Source: Siphonobacter sp. BAB-5405
GTDB lineage: Bacteria; Bacteroidota; Bacteroidia; Cytophagales; Spirosomataceae
Assembly: GCF_002872335.1 (NCBI RefSeq)
Contig: NZ_NJAG01000013.1
Location: 1 to 64,000, forward strand
Direction: 5' to 3'
DNA length: 64,000 nt
Shown here: positions 41,963 to 50,083 of the stretch, in pieces
Position numbering within the stretch: position 1 is the stretch's first letter
Layout: every line of letters begins with the position of its first letter
Position numbers and translations under genes: made by a program
The notes under the pieces: generated by a model
Database searches by the model: none
What the model was told of the DNA's origin: nothing
The model's input: the letters and a program-made list of their open reading frames with translations, nothing else

Positions 41963-43630
41963 ATGAGTAACGAAACCATAATCTTTTCGATGTCTCGGGT
42001 GAGTAAAGTAATTCCACCCAGTCGAACGATCATTAAAAACATTTCTCTTTCCTTTTTCTACGGGGCAAAAATTGGCATTCTGGGTCTGAACGGTTCAGGA
42101 AAATCGACGCTGATGCGAATCATCGCCGGCATTGATAAAAGTTACCAGGGAGAAGTGGTGTTTTCTCCGGGTTATTCAGTAGGTATGCTGGAGCAGGAAC
42201 CCCAGCTGGATCCCGAAAAAACCGTTCGCCAGGTGGTCGAAGAAGGCGTCGCCGAAGTGGTAGGTTTACTTAAGGAATTTGAGGAAATCAATGAAGCGTT
42301 TGGTGAACCCGATGCGGACTTTGACAAGCTACTGGCCCGTCAGGGAGAAGTGCAGGAAAAACTTGATGCCCTGGATGCCTGGGAGCTGGACACGAAACTC
42401 GAACGGGCTATGGATGCCCTGCGTTGTCCACCCGAAGATGCCAAAATTGGCGTGCTTTCTGGTGGCGAACGCCGTCGGGTTGCTTTATGCCGTTTATTAC
42501 TTCAAGAACCTGACGTTCTGCTGCTTGATGAGCCCACCAACCACCTGGATGCGGAATCGGTACTGTGGCTGGAAGAACACCTGCGGCAATATAAGGGTAC
42601 AGTTATTGCCGTTACCCACGACCGCTATTTCCTGGACAACGTAGCGGGCTGGATTCTGGAACTGGATCGAGGTGAAGGTATTCCCTGGAAAGGAAATTAT
42701 ACCTCCTGGCTGGAGCAGAAACAGAAACGACTATCGCAGGAAGAAAAGCAGGAATCGAAGCGTCAGAAGACCCTGCAACGCGAGCTGGACTGGGTACGCA
42801 TGGCCCCTAAGGCTCGTCAGGCTAAATCGAAGGCTCGTTTGGGTGCCTACGAACGCCTCCTGAACGAGGATGTCAGAGAACGGGAAGACAAACTGGAGAT
42901 CTTTATTCCGGCGGGTCCCCGTCTGGGCAGTAAGGTCATCGAAATTGAGAATGTGTCGAAAGCGTACGGCGATAAAATTCTTTTTGAAAATTTAACCTTT
43001 TCGCTTCCTCCCGCGGGTATCGTCGGCGTAATTGGGCCGAACGGTGCCGGGAAAACGACACTTTTCAAATTACTGACGGGTCAGGAAAATCCTGATACGG
43101 GCACGGTTGAAGTCGGCGAAACGGTTCAACTGGCTTACGTCGATCAGTTACACGATAACCTGAAAGCGGATAAGTCGGTCTACGAAACCATTTCGGGGGG
43201 CAACGACCCGATGCTATTGGGGGGACGTATGGTCAACTCCCGGGCGTACGTGAGTCGCTTCAACTTTGGCGGTTCAGATCAGGAGAAGAAGATTTCAAAC
43301 CTGTCCGGGGGTGAGCGAAACCGCGTCCACCTGGCCATGATGCTGAAGGAAGGTTCGAACCTGCTGCTGTTAGATGAGCCGACCAACGACCTCGACATTA
43401 ACACGCTGCGGGCCCTGGAAGAAGGTCTGGAAAACTTTGCGGGTTGTGCCGTCATTATTTCCCACGACCGCTGGTTCCTCGACCGGATTGCTACGCACAT
43501 TCTGGCCTTTGAAGGCGATTCACAGGTATACTACTTCGAAGGAAACTTTAGCGAGTACGAAGAAAACCGTCGCAAACGTCTGGGTACGGACGCTACACCG
43601 AAACGGATCAAGTATAAAAAACTGGTATAA
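41963..43630 (+). CDS. ettA: Energy-dependent translational throttle protein EttA (ABC-F)
   Basis: A 555-residue ABC-F protein, the same length as E. coli EttA, which gates ribosomes entering elongation according to energy. Two ABC domains each have Walker A (GLNGSGKST, GPNGAGKTT), signature (LSGGERRR, LSGGERNR) and Walker B (LLLDEPTNHLD, LLLDEPTNDLD). The linker between them is basic, and an EttA-type arm insert lies in the first domain (WELDTKLERAMDAL). The ATG at 41963 gives MSNETIIFSMSRVSKV, the usual start. A strong bidirectional terminator follows. Confidence 0.95.
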   Translation: MSNETIIFSMSRVSKVIPPSRTIIKNISLSFFYGAKIGILGLNGSGKSTLMRIIAGIDKSYQGEVVFSPGYSVGMLEQEPQLDPEKTVRQVVEEGVAEVVGLLKEFEEINEAFGEPDADFDKLLARQGEVQEKLDALDAWELDTKLERAMDALRCPPEDAKIGVLSGGERRRVALCRLLLQEPDVLLLDEPTNHLDAESVLWLEEHLRQYKGTVIAVTHDRYFLDNVAGWILELDRGEGIPWKGNYTSWLEQKQKRLSQEEKQESKRQKTLQRELDWVRMAPKARQAKSKARLGAYERLLNEDVREREDKLEIFIPAGPRLGSKVIEIENVSKAYGDKILFENLTFSLPPAGIVGVIGPNGAGKTTLFKLLTGQENPDTGTVEVGETVQLAYVDQLHDNLKADKSVYETISGGNDPMLLGGRMVNSRAYVSRFNFGGSDQEKKISNLSGGERNRVHLAMMLKEGSNLLLLDEPTNDLDINTLRALEEGLENFAGCAVIISHDRWFLDRIATHILAFEGDSQVYYFEGNFSEYEENRRKRLGTDATPKRIKYKKLV

Positions 43631-43676
43631 AAAGTCCGGCACTGGTATGCGAACGTACCAGTGCCGGACTTTTTTT
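43631..43676. terminator. Strong terminator after ettA
   Basis: A 17-bp perfect stem (43631-43647 with 43656-43672) with an 8-base loop and a T tract lies directly after the ettA stop. Confidence 0.92.
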
Positions 43677-43898
43677 AGGTTACGTATCGATTAGCATCGC
43701 TCTAGGTTCTGCTATCCAGGGCAATCTATACTTCTGCCATCGCGTATGCACCACAGAGCGTCCTATACGCTCTTCCACTCGCAGCTTGTTTTCGGTACTC
43801 ATTAACCCATACATTCGTTAATCAAATGTTTGTCAATGGGGTAATCTGAACAATAGCCTGTCGTGCCGTATCTGGCAAAAACGTAAGCCTCAAACGTC

Positions 43899-46067
43899 TC
43901 ATTTGCCTTTGGCTGCCGTCAGCATCTCTTCTGCCATAGGCTTCAAATTACTTCCGGGATAATTCTGAATAAATTCATTGAGTGCTTTTCGGTACGCCTC
44001 CGCATTTTGCGTTTTCGCCATCAGCATCGCTTTGAGCAGGGCGAATTTATCTTCGAGTGCATTTCCCGCGTAAGCCTGTAATCCACGCTCGGTTTGCGAT
44101 AACGCATTGGTATAATCGCCCTGACGGTAGGTTTCGTAGGCCTGAGCGTACAGATTCTGGGCTTCCGATTCAGCTCCTGCCGTCAAAGGGGTCAGGCTGC
44201 TACGGTTAATCAGACGCACATAGTACGAATCGGGGAATTTCTGAAATAGACGATTTTTGTACTCCCCCTGCCGGGGTGTTCCTTCGGCAGCCAGATAGAG
44301 CAAATACAGCGTCTCGGATTCGTACTGCGTTCTGGGGAAGAGCGTCAGTAGCTGTTCAAAAGTTTGAATGGCTTTCTGATTTTCATTCAGCGTCAACCGG
44401 TACAACTTGCCCAGTTCAAAATAAGCCAGTTCCTGTTTTTTACGCGAAGCATCCAGGGCTTCCGGCGTAAACGGAATCGTCTTTTTCATACTTTCGACTT
44501 CAGCCTGTAAGGGCGAAACCGCCTGAGTAGCCTGTGGATTAGAAGGGTCAACAGCCCCTTGTTGACGTACAGCGGTAATGTTCGAATTATCCGAAGTCAG
44601 GGAGGTTTCCTTGGTCACCCGCCGCCAGTTATCTTCCAGCTTTCGGGTACCCCATTTCTCCTGAAACTCCTGTCTACCCCGTTGCACCGAATTAGGGTTG
44701 TAAAAGTACCAGACATTGGAGGCCTGTACATTATCCGGCTGAATGCCCGATGCCGCTAGCATTTGTTCCTGCCGGGCCCGGGCGGCTTTTTCCTCGGCCA
44801 GTCTTTTTTCGGCGGCTTCCTTCGCCTGACGATCGCTTACCACCTTCTCCAGGTACTTGTCCAGCTGGGTAGGATTCATCGCCGCCAGTCTTTGCAGACT
44901 ATCTTCCGTTTTGATGACTCGTAAGTGCATGACAAACTGATCAAGCCCCCGTTTCTTCTCTGTAATCTGGGCCAGATTACCCAGGTTGCGGGGTCTGAGT
45001 TGTACCGTGCTATCGTAGTACATTTGGGCACTTTCGTAATCCTGTAGTGGGTCGTAACTCAAATCCGCAATACGCAGGTAGACTGCCGCCAGTTGTTCCG
45101 GTTTCTGAGCGGCCAGACTGGCGGCTCTTTTGTAGTAGGGAATCGCTTCCCGAATATGGCCACGCCGCTCTTCGTAGGACCCCATGGCAAAATAAATCTG
45201 ATCCTGTAAATCGGCGTTTTTACGATCCCGTAGCATGCGGTTAAAACTCACCTTGGGATCCTGATTTGGCTGATTGAGCAGCGAGTTCAGTCGAGCATAA
45301 AACGACAGATCGTAATTGGGCCGGTTCCGCTGAACGGCCGCGTATTGACTCATGGCCTTGGCTGGCTTGTCCGTTAGTTCGTACAACTGCCCTAATGCAT
45401 AGTACACCCGAGCCTTTTTATCATTTTTAGGCATCATCGGTAAGCTTTCTTCCAGAATCGCAGCGGCTACGGCGTATTCCCGACGTTGCTGGTGTAAGTA
45501 GGCCTTGGTCAGGTAATACTCCAGCGTTTCGCTTTTGGATAAGGGCAGATTACGCACCACATCTGCTACGCGTAGAGCTACGTTATACTCGCCTTCCTCC
45601 GTATACGCCCGCATGAGTCCGATCAAAGCTGCTGAGCGAGCGTTGCCATCGGGATAGTTCGTATTGATATACTTGAAGGTTTCGATGGCGTTACGGATGT
45701 CACCCTGTTGCAAACGAGCTTGCCCGAGTACCAGATAGGCATCGTCAAGGTATTTGGCATTCTGGTGCCGCTCGGCTACCAGGGACGCTTTTTTAATCAC
45801 CGACGCCAGTTCGTTAGTTACCAGCAAAGCCGCCTGCGAATCAATCGGTACTAAAACCGGAAGCAGGGCCGCGTAGTTATCTCGTCGATTAGCAAAAATG
45901 GTTTTATTGGCTTCCCCTAACAGTTCCTGAGCCTGTAATAAGGCGTTGTACTTGGAAGTCAGGTTGTGAAACGCCACATTCGCTGGGGCTGTGGAATGCT
46001 GGGTACAGCTAATCATCCCGAGCAAAAAAAGTACTAGAAAGCTATAACGGTACAATGGAGTTGGCAT
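43899..46067 (-). CDS. PorW/SprE-like TPR lipoprotein of the type IX secretion system
   Basis: A 722-residue lipoprotein with lipobox ISC (Cys21) and the PorW/SprE N-terminal block HNLTSKYNALLQAQELL. Many TPR repeats follow over about residues 90-400 and 560-720, split by a charged segment (KEAAEKRLAEEKAARARQEQ). PorW/SprE is needed for T9SS function in Porphyromonas and Flavobacterium. It lies divergent from the ATP synthase cluster, a placement I recall from other Bacteroidota. The T9SS cargo proteins at 24036 and 55165 show that the system is used. Confidence 0.85.
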   Translation of the reverse strand: MPTPLYRYSFLVLFLLGMISCTQHSTAPANVAFHNLTSKYNALLQAQELLGEANKTIFANRRDNYAALLPVLVPIDSQAALLVTNELASVIKKASLVAERHQNAKYLDDAYLVLGQARLQQGDIRNAIETFKYINTNYPDGNARSAALIGLMRAYTEEGEYNVALRVADVVRNLPLSKSETLEYYLTKAYLHQQRREYAVAAAILEESLPMMPKNDKKARVYYALGQLYELTDKPAKAMSQYAAVQRNRPNYDLSFYARLNSLLNQPNQDPKVSFNRMLRDRKNADLQDQIYFAMGSYEERRGHIREAIPYYKRAASLAAQKPEQLAAVYLRIADLSYDPLQDYESAQMYYDSTVQLRPRNLGNLAQITEKKRGLDQFVMHLRVIKTEDSLQRLAAMNPTQLDKYLEKVVSDRQAKEAAEKRLAEEKAARARQEQMLAASGIQPDNVQASNVWYFYNPNSVQRGRQEFQEKWGTRKLEDNWRRVTKETSLTSDNSNITAVRQQGAVDPSNPQATQAVSPLQAEVESMKKTIPFTPEALDASRKKQELAYFELGKLYRLTLNENQKAIQTFEQLLTLFPRTQYESETLYLLYLAAEGTPRQGEYKNRLFQKFPDSYYVRLINRSSLTPLTAGAESEAQNLYAQAYETYRQGDYTNALSQTERGLQAYAGNALEDKFALLKAMLMAKTQNAEAYRKALNEFIQNYPGSNLKPMAEEMLTAAKGK

Positions 46068-46175
46068 GGATCAAACGCAGAGTCGAACCTAAAAACGTGG
46101 AATTAGGCTCATATTTTATGCCAAGTTCGTAAATTCCTCTCAAAAAATTGAGATAAGTCGCTAGCCGCATATCCT

Positions 46176-46385
46176 ATGGAAAATGAAGAACGGAATTTTA
46201 ACCCCTACATCCGGTATACGGGTCTAGCCATGCAAATGCTGGTCACGATTGGCGTGGGTGTTTTTTTAGGGCTGAAGCTCGACGAATGGGTCGGTACAAA
46301 AACGCCCTGGTTTACCATTGGCTGTTCGCTATTTTTTATTGCAGCTGCCTTGATTTCTCTCATTCGGGGGCTACCCAAAACCTAA
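46176..46385 (+). CDS. atpZ: AtpZ/AtpI-type protein
   Basis: A 69-residue membrane protein with two helices (YTGLAMQMLVTIGVGVFLGLKLDEW and FTIGCSLFFIAAALISLIRGLP). It matches the AtpZ family, small proteins encoded at the head of ATP synthase operons and thought to help with ion transport or rotor assembly. It is the first gene of the Fo cluster and the start at 46176 is clear. Confidence 0.82.
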   Translation: MENEERNFNPYIRYTGLAMQMLVTIGVGVFLGLKLDEWVGTKTPWFTIGCSLFFIAAALISLIRGLPKT

Positions 46386-46438
46386 AAACTCAGCCATTGA
46401 AACCTGGAAAAGCGGTAGGAGAACTTTTTTCAAAGCCG

Positions 46439-46446
46439 TACCTTTG
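46439..46446 (+). promoter_or_regulatory. Possible internal promoter -7 element
   Basis: TACCTTTG matches TAnnTTTG, 26 bases before the ATG at 46473. The -33 element is not clear. Confidence 0.4.
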
Positions 46447-46472
46447 CAGGCTGGTATTAATCAAACCCCGAC

Positions 46473-46847
46473 ATGTGGCGAACCCTCCTGCCCGTACTTT
46501 TCGTAGGAATTGTATTTTTTCTAGCTCCCCGATTGGGGCTTCAGGCTTGGATACATCCCGATAGCTGGGATATGCTGGCCTTTTTTGCCTGCTTGGGTTT
46601 TCTCAATTATCGGCTTGTTAAATGGGGATTAGCTGACAATGGCGATAAATTCGTTAACTTTTACCTCGGCAGCATGGTATTGCGGATGATTTTGAGTTTT
46701 GTATTCCTAATAGTCTACTTTTTTCTAGGTACCCTTGCCATCAAGCACTTCATTCTTCAATTTTTTGTACTCTATTTATTTTTCACAGGTTTTGAAATTG
46801 CGGGCGTGTATAGTAACTTGCGGCACTTTTCGGAGAAAAAGCCCTGA
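46473..46847 (+). CDS. Small membrane protein of the ATP synthase cluster (AtpI-like position)
   Basis: A 124-residue protein with four helices (about 5-22, 33-49, 66-86, 92-112). It lies between atpZ and atpB where AtpI-like proteins are usual, but I see no clear AtpI sequence motif, so the name rests on position. The polar loop KWGLADNGDKF between helices 2 and 3 is the only charged part. It may help c-ring assembly. Confidence 0.6.
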   Translation: MWRTLLPVLFVGIVFFLAPRLGLQAWIHPDSWDMLAFFACLGFLNYRLVKWGLADNGDKFVNFYLGSMVLRMILSFVFLIVYFFLGTLAIKHFILQFFVLYLFFTGFEIAGVYSNLRHFSEKKP

Positions 46848-46859
46848 AATCCCTACGTG

Positions 46860-47924
46860 ATGAGCCGCAATCGATCGTTTAAAGTCTTTGCAATCAGTAT
46901 TTTATCTTTTGCTCTTTCTGTTTTTAGCTCGCAAGCCGTTTTTGCTCAGCACGAGCACGAAGGCCATGCAGAAGCTACCCATGAGCATGGAAAAACGGAA
47001 GAATTTAACCCTGGTCAAACGATTCTTCACCACGTAGCCGATGAGCACCAGTGGCACCTGGCTACGATTGGCGAATCACACTTTGCTATTCCGCTTCCGG
47101 TTATTCTGTATACGCCTACCCGGGGCCTCAACATCTACTCCTCGAACGCATTTTACCATGGTTCAGGCGAGCATGATGGATTCCACTTACATCATGAGCA
47201 TTTTACGTCAGAAGACGGATCACACGTTTATGATTTTTCCATTACCAAGAACGTAATGTCGCTGATCATTAGTGTGGTGCTGCTGATCACCATTTTCTCG
47301 ATTGTGAAAGGTGGCTACGCCAAACGTCAGGGTAAAGCTCCTAAAGGTCTGCAATCGGCTCTGGAACCTTTCATCATCTTTATTCGTGATGAGGTAGCTA
47401 AAAACTATATCGGCGAAAAGCACTACCGTCGCTTCCTGCCTTACCTGTTAACCGTTTTCTTTTTCATCTGGATTAACAACCTGCTGGGTCTGTTGCCGGG
47501 TGCCGCTAACGTAACGGGTAACATCGCCGTAACGCTTACCCTAGCCGTATTGACCTTTATCGTCGTAAACTTCAACGGTCGCAAAGCCTACTGGACGCAC
47601 ATTTTCGCGATGCCCGGTGTACCGAAATGGATGCTGATCGTGATGACGCCCGTTGAAATTGTAGGGATGATGATGAAACCGTTTTCCTTGATGGTTCGTC
47701 TTTTTGCGAACGTTACAGCCGGTCACATCATTCTGCTGAGCTTACTGAGCTTGATTTTCATTTTCAAGTCAGCGGCTCTGAGTGTAATCGTGGGTCCCTT
47801 TACGGTATTCATGACGATGATCGAGCTGCTGGTAGCGGTGCTACAGGCGTATATCTTTACCGTTCTTACGGCCAGTTACATTGGAGCCGCCGTTGAAGAG
47901 CATCACCACGATGATCATCATTAA
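46860..47924 (+). CDS. atpB: ATP synthase Fo subunit a
   Basis: Subunit a forms the proton half-channels against the c-ring. The 354-residue protein has a signal peptide (about 1-30, ending AVFAQ), a His-rich periplasmic segment (HEHEGHAEATHEHGKTEEF), and five membrane helices. The essential Arg is in SLMVRLFANVTAGHI. The ATG at 46860 is in frame with a GTG at 46857. Length is larger than in E. coli because of the N-terminal extension, which is normal for Bacteroidota. Confidence 0.94.
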   Translation: MSRNRSFKVFAISILSFALSVFSSQAVFAQHEHEGHAEATHEHGKTEEFNPGQTILHHVADEHQWHLATIGESHFAIPLPVILYTPTRGLNIYSSNAFYHGSGEHDGFHLHHEHFTSEDGSHVYDFSITKNVMSLIISVVLLITIFSIVKGGYAKRQGKAPKGLQSALEPFIIFIRDEVAKNYIGEKHYRRFLPYLLTVFFFIWINNLLGLLPGAANVTGNIAVTLTLAVLTFIVVNFNGRKAYWTHIFAMPGVPKWMLIVMTPVEIVGMMMKPFSLMVRLFANVTAGHIILLSLLSLIFIFKSAALSVIVGPFTVFMTMIELLVAVLQAYIFTVLTASYIGAAVEEHHHDDHH

Positions 47925-47996
47925 TAGCGTCTTTGCTTGCTCTTTACAGTCTTTTTTAAATACATTCTTTGTTTCACTTTAATAAATAAAACAGTC

Positions 47997-48254
47997 ATGT
48001 TGACTACTCTCTTACAAGTTGCTCAAGAAGGTGGACTTTCCTTAGCATACCTTGGTGCGGCAATCGGTGCAGGCTTAGTTGCTATTGGTGCAGGTCTGGG
48101 TATCGGTCGTATCGGTGGTACTGCCATGGAAGCTATCGCTCGTCAGCCTGAAGCTTCTGGAAAAGTACAAGGTGCGATGTTGATCGTAGCTGCTTTCGTA
48201 GAGGCCGTTGCCCTGTTCGGTGCGGTAATCTGTCTTCTCGTAGCTGTGAAGTAA
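47997..48254 (+). CDS. atpE: ATP synthase Fo subunit c
   Basis: An 85-residue hairpin of two helices. The Gly-rich first helix is LGAAIGAGLVAIGAGLGIGRIG, the loop is ARQPEA, and the second helix carries the ion-binding carboxylate E69 in AAFVEAVALFG. The residue after E69 is Ala, not the Ser/Thr of sodium-type c subunits, so proton coupling is likely. The ATG at 47997 is preferred to the frame open from 47937. A hairpin lies downstream. Confidence 0.95.
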   Translation: MLTTLLQVAQEGGLSLAYLGAAIGAGLVAIGAGLGIGRIGGTAMEAIARQPEASGKVQGAMLIVAAFVEAVALFGAVICLLVAVK

Positions 48255-48279
48255 TTCACACCTCGAGCCGAAATTCTGA

Positions 48280-48317
48280 CATCTGGCCCGGCTTGCATTA
48301 GGTGACCGGGCCCGATG
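48280..48317 (+). promoter_or_regulatory. Intercistronic hairpin after atpE
   Basis: A 12-bp stem with one mismatch (48280-48291 with 48306-48317) and a 14-base loop, GC rich, but without a T tract. It is unlikely to terminate fully and could stabilise the atpE part of the mRNA. Confidence 0.5.
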
Positions 48318-48397
48318 TTCTTCTCACTGAGTGAAACAAACAAAGAAATAGGCATTCGCCGCTATTTGATTTTTCAACCCAAACTAGTTCCAACGTC

Positions 48398-48892
48398 ATG
48401 GACTTAATTACCCCGAGTCTTGGTCTGATTTTCTGGCAATTGGTTTTCTTTCTGCTCCTGGTTTTCGTGTTGGGCAAATATGCCTGGAGACCCATCCTGT
48501 CGAGCCTGAACGAACGCGAAAAGTCGATTGAAGACGCTATCGAACTCGCCAAGAAAACGCGTAACGAAATGGCTCAGCTGAAAGCTGATAACGATCGGGC
48601 CAAAGCCGATGCCATCATCGAACGCGACGCGATCCTGAAACAGGCTCGCCAGACGGCTGAGAAAATGATTGCCACGGCAAAAAATGAAGCCGCTCAGGAA
48701 GCCAAAGCTGAAATCGAAAAAGCTCGCAAGACTTTCCGCGAAGAGCAGGCGGCTGCCGTATCGAAGCTGAAAGACGAGACTTCTAAAATCGCTCTGGAAA
48801 TTGCTGAAAAGGTACTTCGTCGCGAATTATCTGACAAGACTTCTCAGGAAGCTCTTGTGAATGATTGGCTGAAAGATGCCAAATTGAACTAA
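48398..48892 (+). CDS. atpF: ATP synthase Fo subunit b
   Basis: A 164-residue stator subunit with one N-terminal membrane helix (GLIFWQLVFFLLLVFVLGKYAW) followed by a long charged coiled coil (ELAKKTRNEMAQLKADNDRAKADAI and so on). It links subunit a to the F1 head through delta. The order atpB-atpE-atpF-atpH is standard. Confidence 0.95.
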   Translation: MDLITPSLGLIFWQLVFFLLLVFVLGKYAWRPILSSLNEREKSIEDAIELAKKTRNEMAQLKADNDRAKADAIIERDAILKQARQTAEKMIATAKNEAAQEAKAEIEKARKTFREEQAAAVSKLKDETSKIALEIAEKVLRRELSDKTSQEALVNDWLKDAKLN

Positions 48893-48940
48893 TTACGTAC
48901 TACGGCGACAAAGCCGTCGTTATAAATACGTATTATCACT

Positions 48941-49480
48941 ATGTCTGACCAAAGCGTAGCGTTTCGATATGCCAAATCGTTGATCGGGCTGGCTCAGGAA
49001 AAAGGAGTGCTGGATAAAGTGCAGGAGGATATGCAGTTGTTTACGCAGATTTGCCAAACCAACCGTGATTTTTCCCTGGCTTTACACAGTCCTATCGTTA
49101 AACACTGGAAGAAACTGGAAATCTTGAAAGCCCTGTTTCAGTCCCGTGTGAGTCCAGTAACGTTTTCGATTTTTGAAATCATTACGAAAAAAAATCGGGA
49201 ATCTATTTTACCTTCTGTTGCTCGGGAATTCAACCGACAGTACCAGGAGCTAAAAGGAATCCAGGTAGCCCATATTACGACAGCTTCACCCCTGACGGAT
49301 GCCCAGCGTACCCAGTTTAAAGCGGTGGTATCTCAACAGACGGGCAAGTCAATTGAACTGTCGGAGACCGTAGACCCCAACCTGATTGGGGGTTATTTAC
49401 TTCGGGTAGGAGATAATCAGATTGATAATTCGATTAAGAGTCGCTTGAATGATTTAAAAATTCAGTTTGCTCAAAGTTAG
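48941..49480 (+). CDS. atpH: ATP synthase F1 subunit delta
   Basis: A 179-residue protein starting MSDQSVAFRYAKSLIGLAQEKG and ending with the RVGDNQIDNSIKSRLNDLK motif of delta/OSCP, which connects the stator to F1. It is the last gene of this cluster; a strong terminator follows 50 bases later and atpA and atpG are not next, unlike the usual order. Confidence 0.93.
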   Translation: MSDQSVAFRYAKSLIGLAQEKGVLDKVQEDMQLFTQICQTNRDFSLALHSPIVKHWKKLEILKALFQSRVSPVTFSIFEIITKKNRESILPSVAREFNRQYQELKGIQVAHITTASPLTDAQRTQFKAVVSQQTGKSIELSETVDPNLIGGYLLRVGDNQIDNSIKSRLNDLKIQFAQS

Positions 49481-49530
49481 TTTAGTACCAGTTATTTCTG
49501 ATTTTTTACCTGTTTGCATACAGTTAGAAA

Positions 49531-49558
49531 AAACCCGCCACTTGGCGGGTTTTTTTTG
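49531..49558. terminator. Terminator after atpH
   Basis: A 9-bp perfect stem (49531-49539 with 49544-49552), a 4-base loop and a T tract. It separates atpH from the convergent greA-like gene. Confidence 0.88.
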
Positions 49559-49561
49559 GTT

Positions 49562-50008
49562 TTACTCAATTCGTATAATCGAACAGGATTTACCTCGAAA
49601 CTGGAAATGCTCCCCTATCCGCTTACCTAATAGCTGACTCCCAATCGGTGATCCGGGTGAAATCACAACTACTTTTTCGGTATCTACCGGTATTATGCCT
49701 ACGCTGATGGCAATGAGAAACCACCCCTCAGAGGTTTCAATTAACGATCCAAACTCCACGCGTTCGTAGTGGGCAGCCAGTTCCTGCCGTTCGAGTTGTA
49801 AGCGTTCCTGCCGCAGGATTTCATATTGCTGGGCGTAGCGATCCCGCTCATTCTGGGCCATCGCCCGACCCGTTTCGTATTTGTCGCCCGCCGAACTCTT
49901 ACTTTCTTCATTGGCGGAAGCCTGAGCCGCCTGCATGGCATTCCAAGCAATACTCACTTTCTCATCCAGCAGCGACTTTAAGCGTTCGATGATCGTAGTT
50001 TTATTCAT
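49562..50008 (-). CDS. GreA/GreB-family transcript cleavage factor-like protein
   Basis: A 148-residue protein. An N-terminal coiled coil (about 1-78) ends in a C-terminal FKBP-like domain (FGSLIETSEGWFLIAISVG ... ISPGSPIGSQLLGKRIGEHF). Gre factors insert the coil into the RNA polymerase channel and use two acidic tip residues to trigger RNA cleavage. Here the tip region reads SSAGDKYETGRAM, with an Asp and Glu present. It may be a true Gre factor or a Gre-like regulator; the family is clear. Confidence 0.78.
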   Translation of the reverse strand: MNKTTIIERLKSLLDEKVSIAWNAMQAAQASANEESKSSAGDKYETGRAMAQNERDRYAQQYEILRQERLQLERQELAAHYERVEFGSLIETSEGWFLIAISVGIIPVDTEKVVVISPGSPIGSQLLGKRIGEHFQFRGKSCSIIRIE

Positions 50009-50026
50009 AACTGATGTAGTATAGCT

Positions 50027-50064
50027 AAAGAAGGGCTGATGAGAATGCTCACCAGCCCTTCTTT
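50027..50064 (-). terminator. Terminator of the phosphohexomutase gene
   Basis: A 17-bp stem with one mismatch (50027-50043 with 50048-50064) and a 4-base loop lies 19 bases after the phosphohexomutase stop, between it and the greA-like start. Confidence 0.75.
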
Positions 50065-50083
50065 CAAAACAACAAACGACGGC

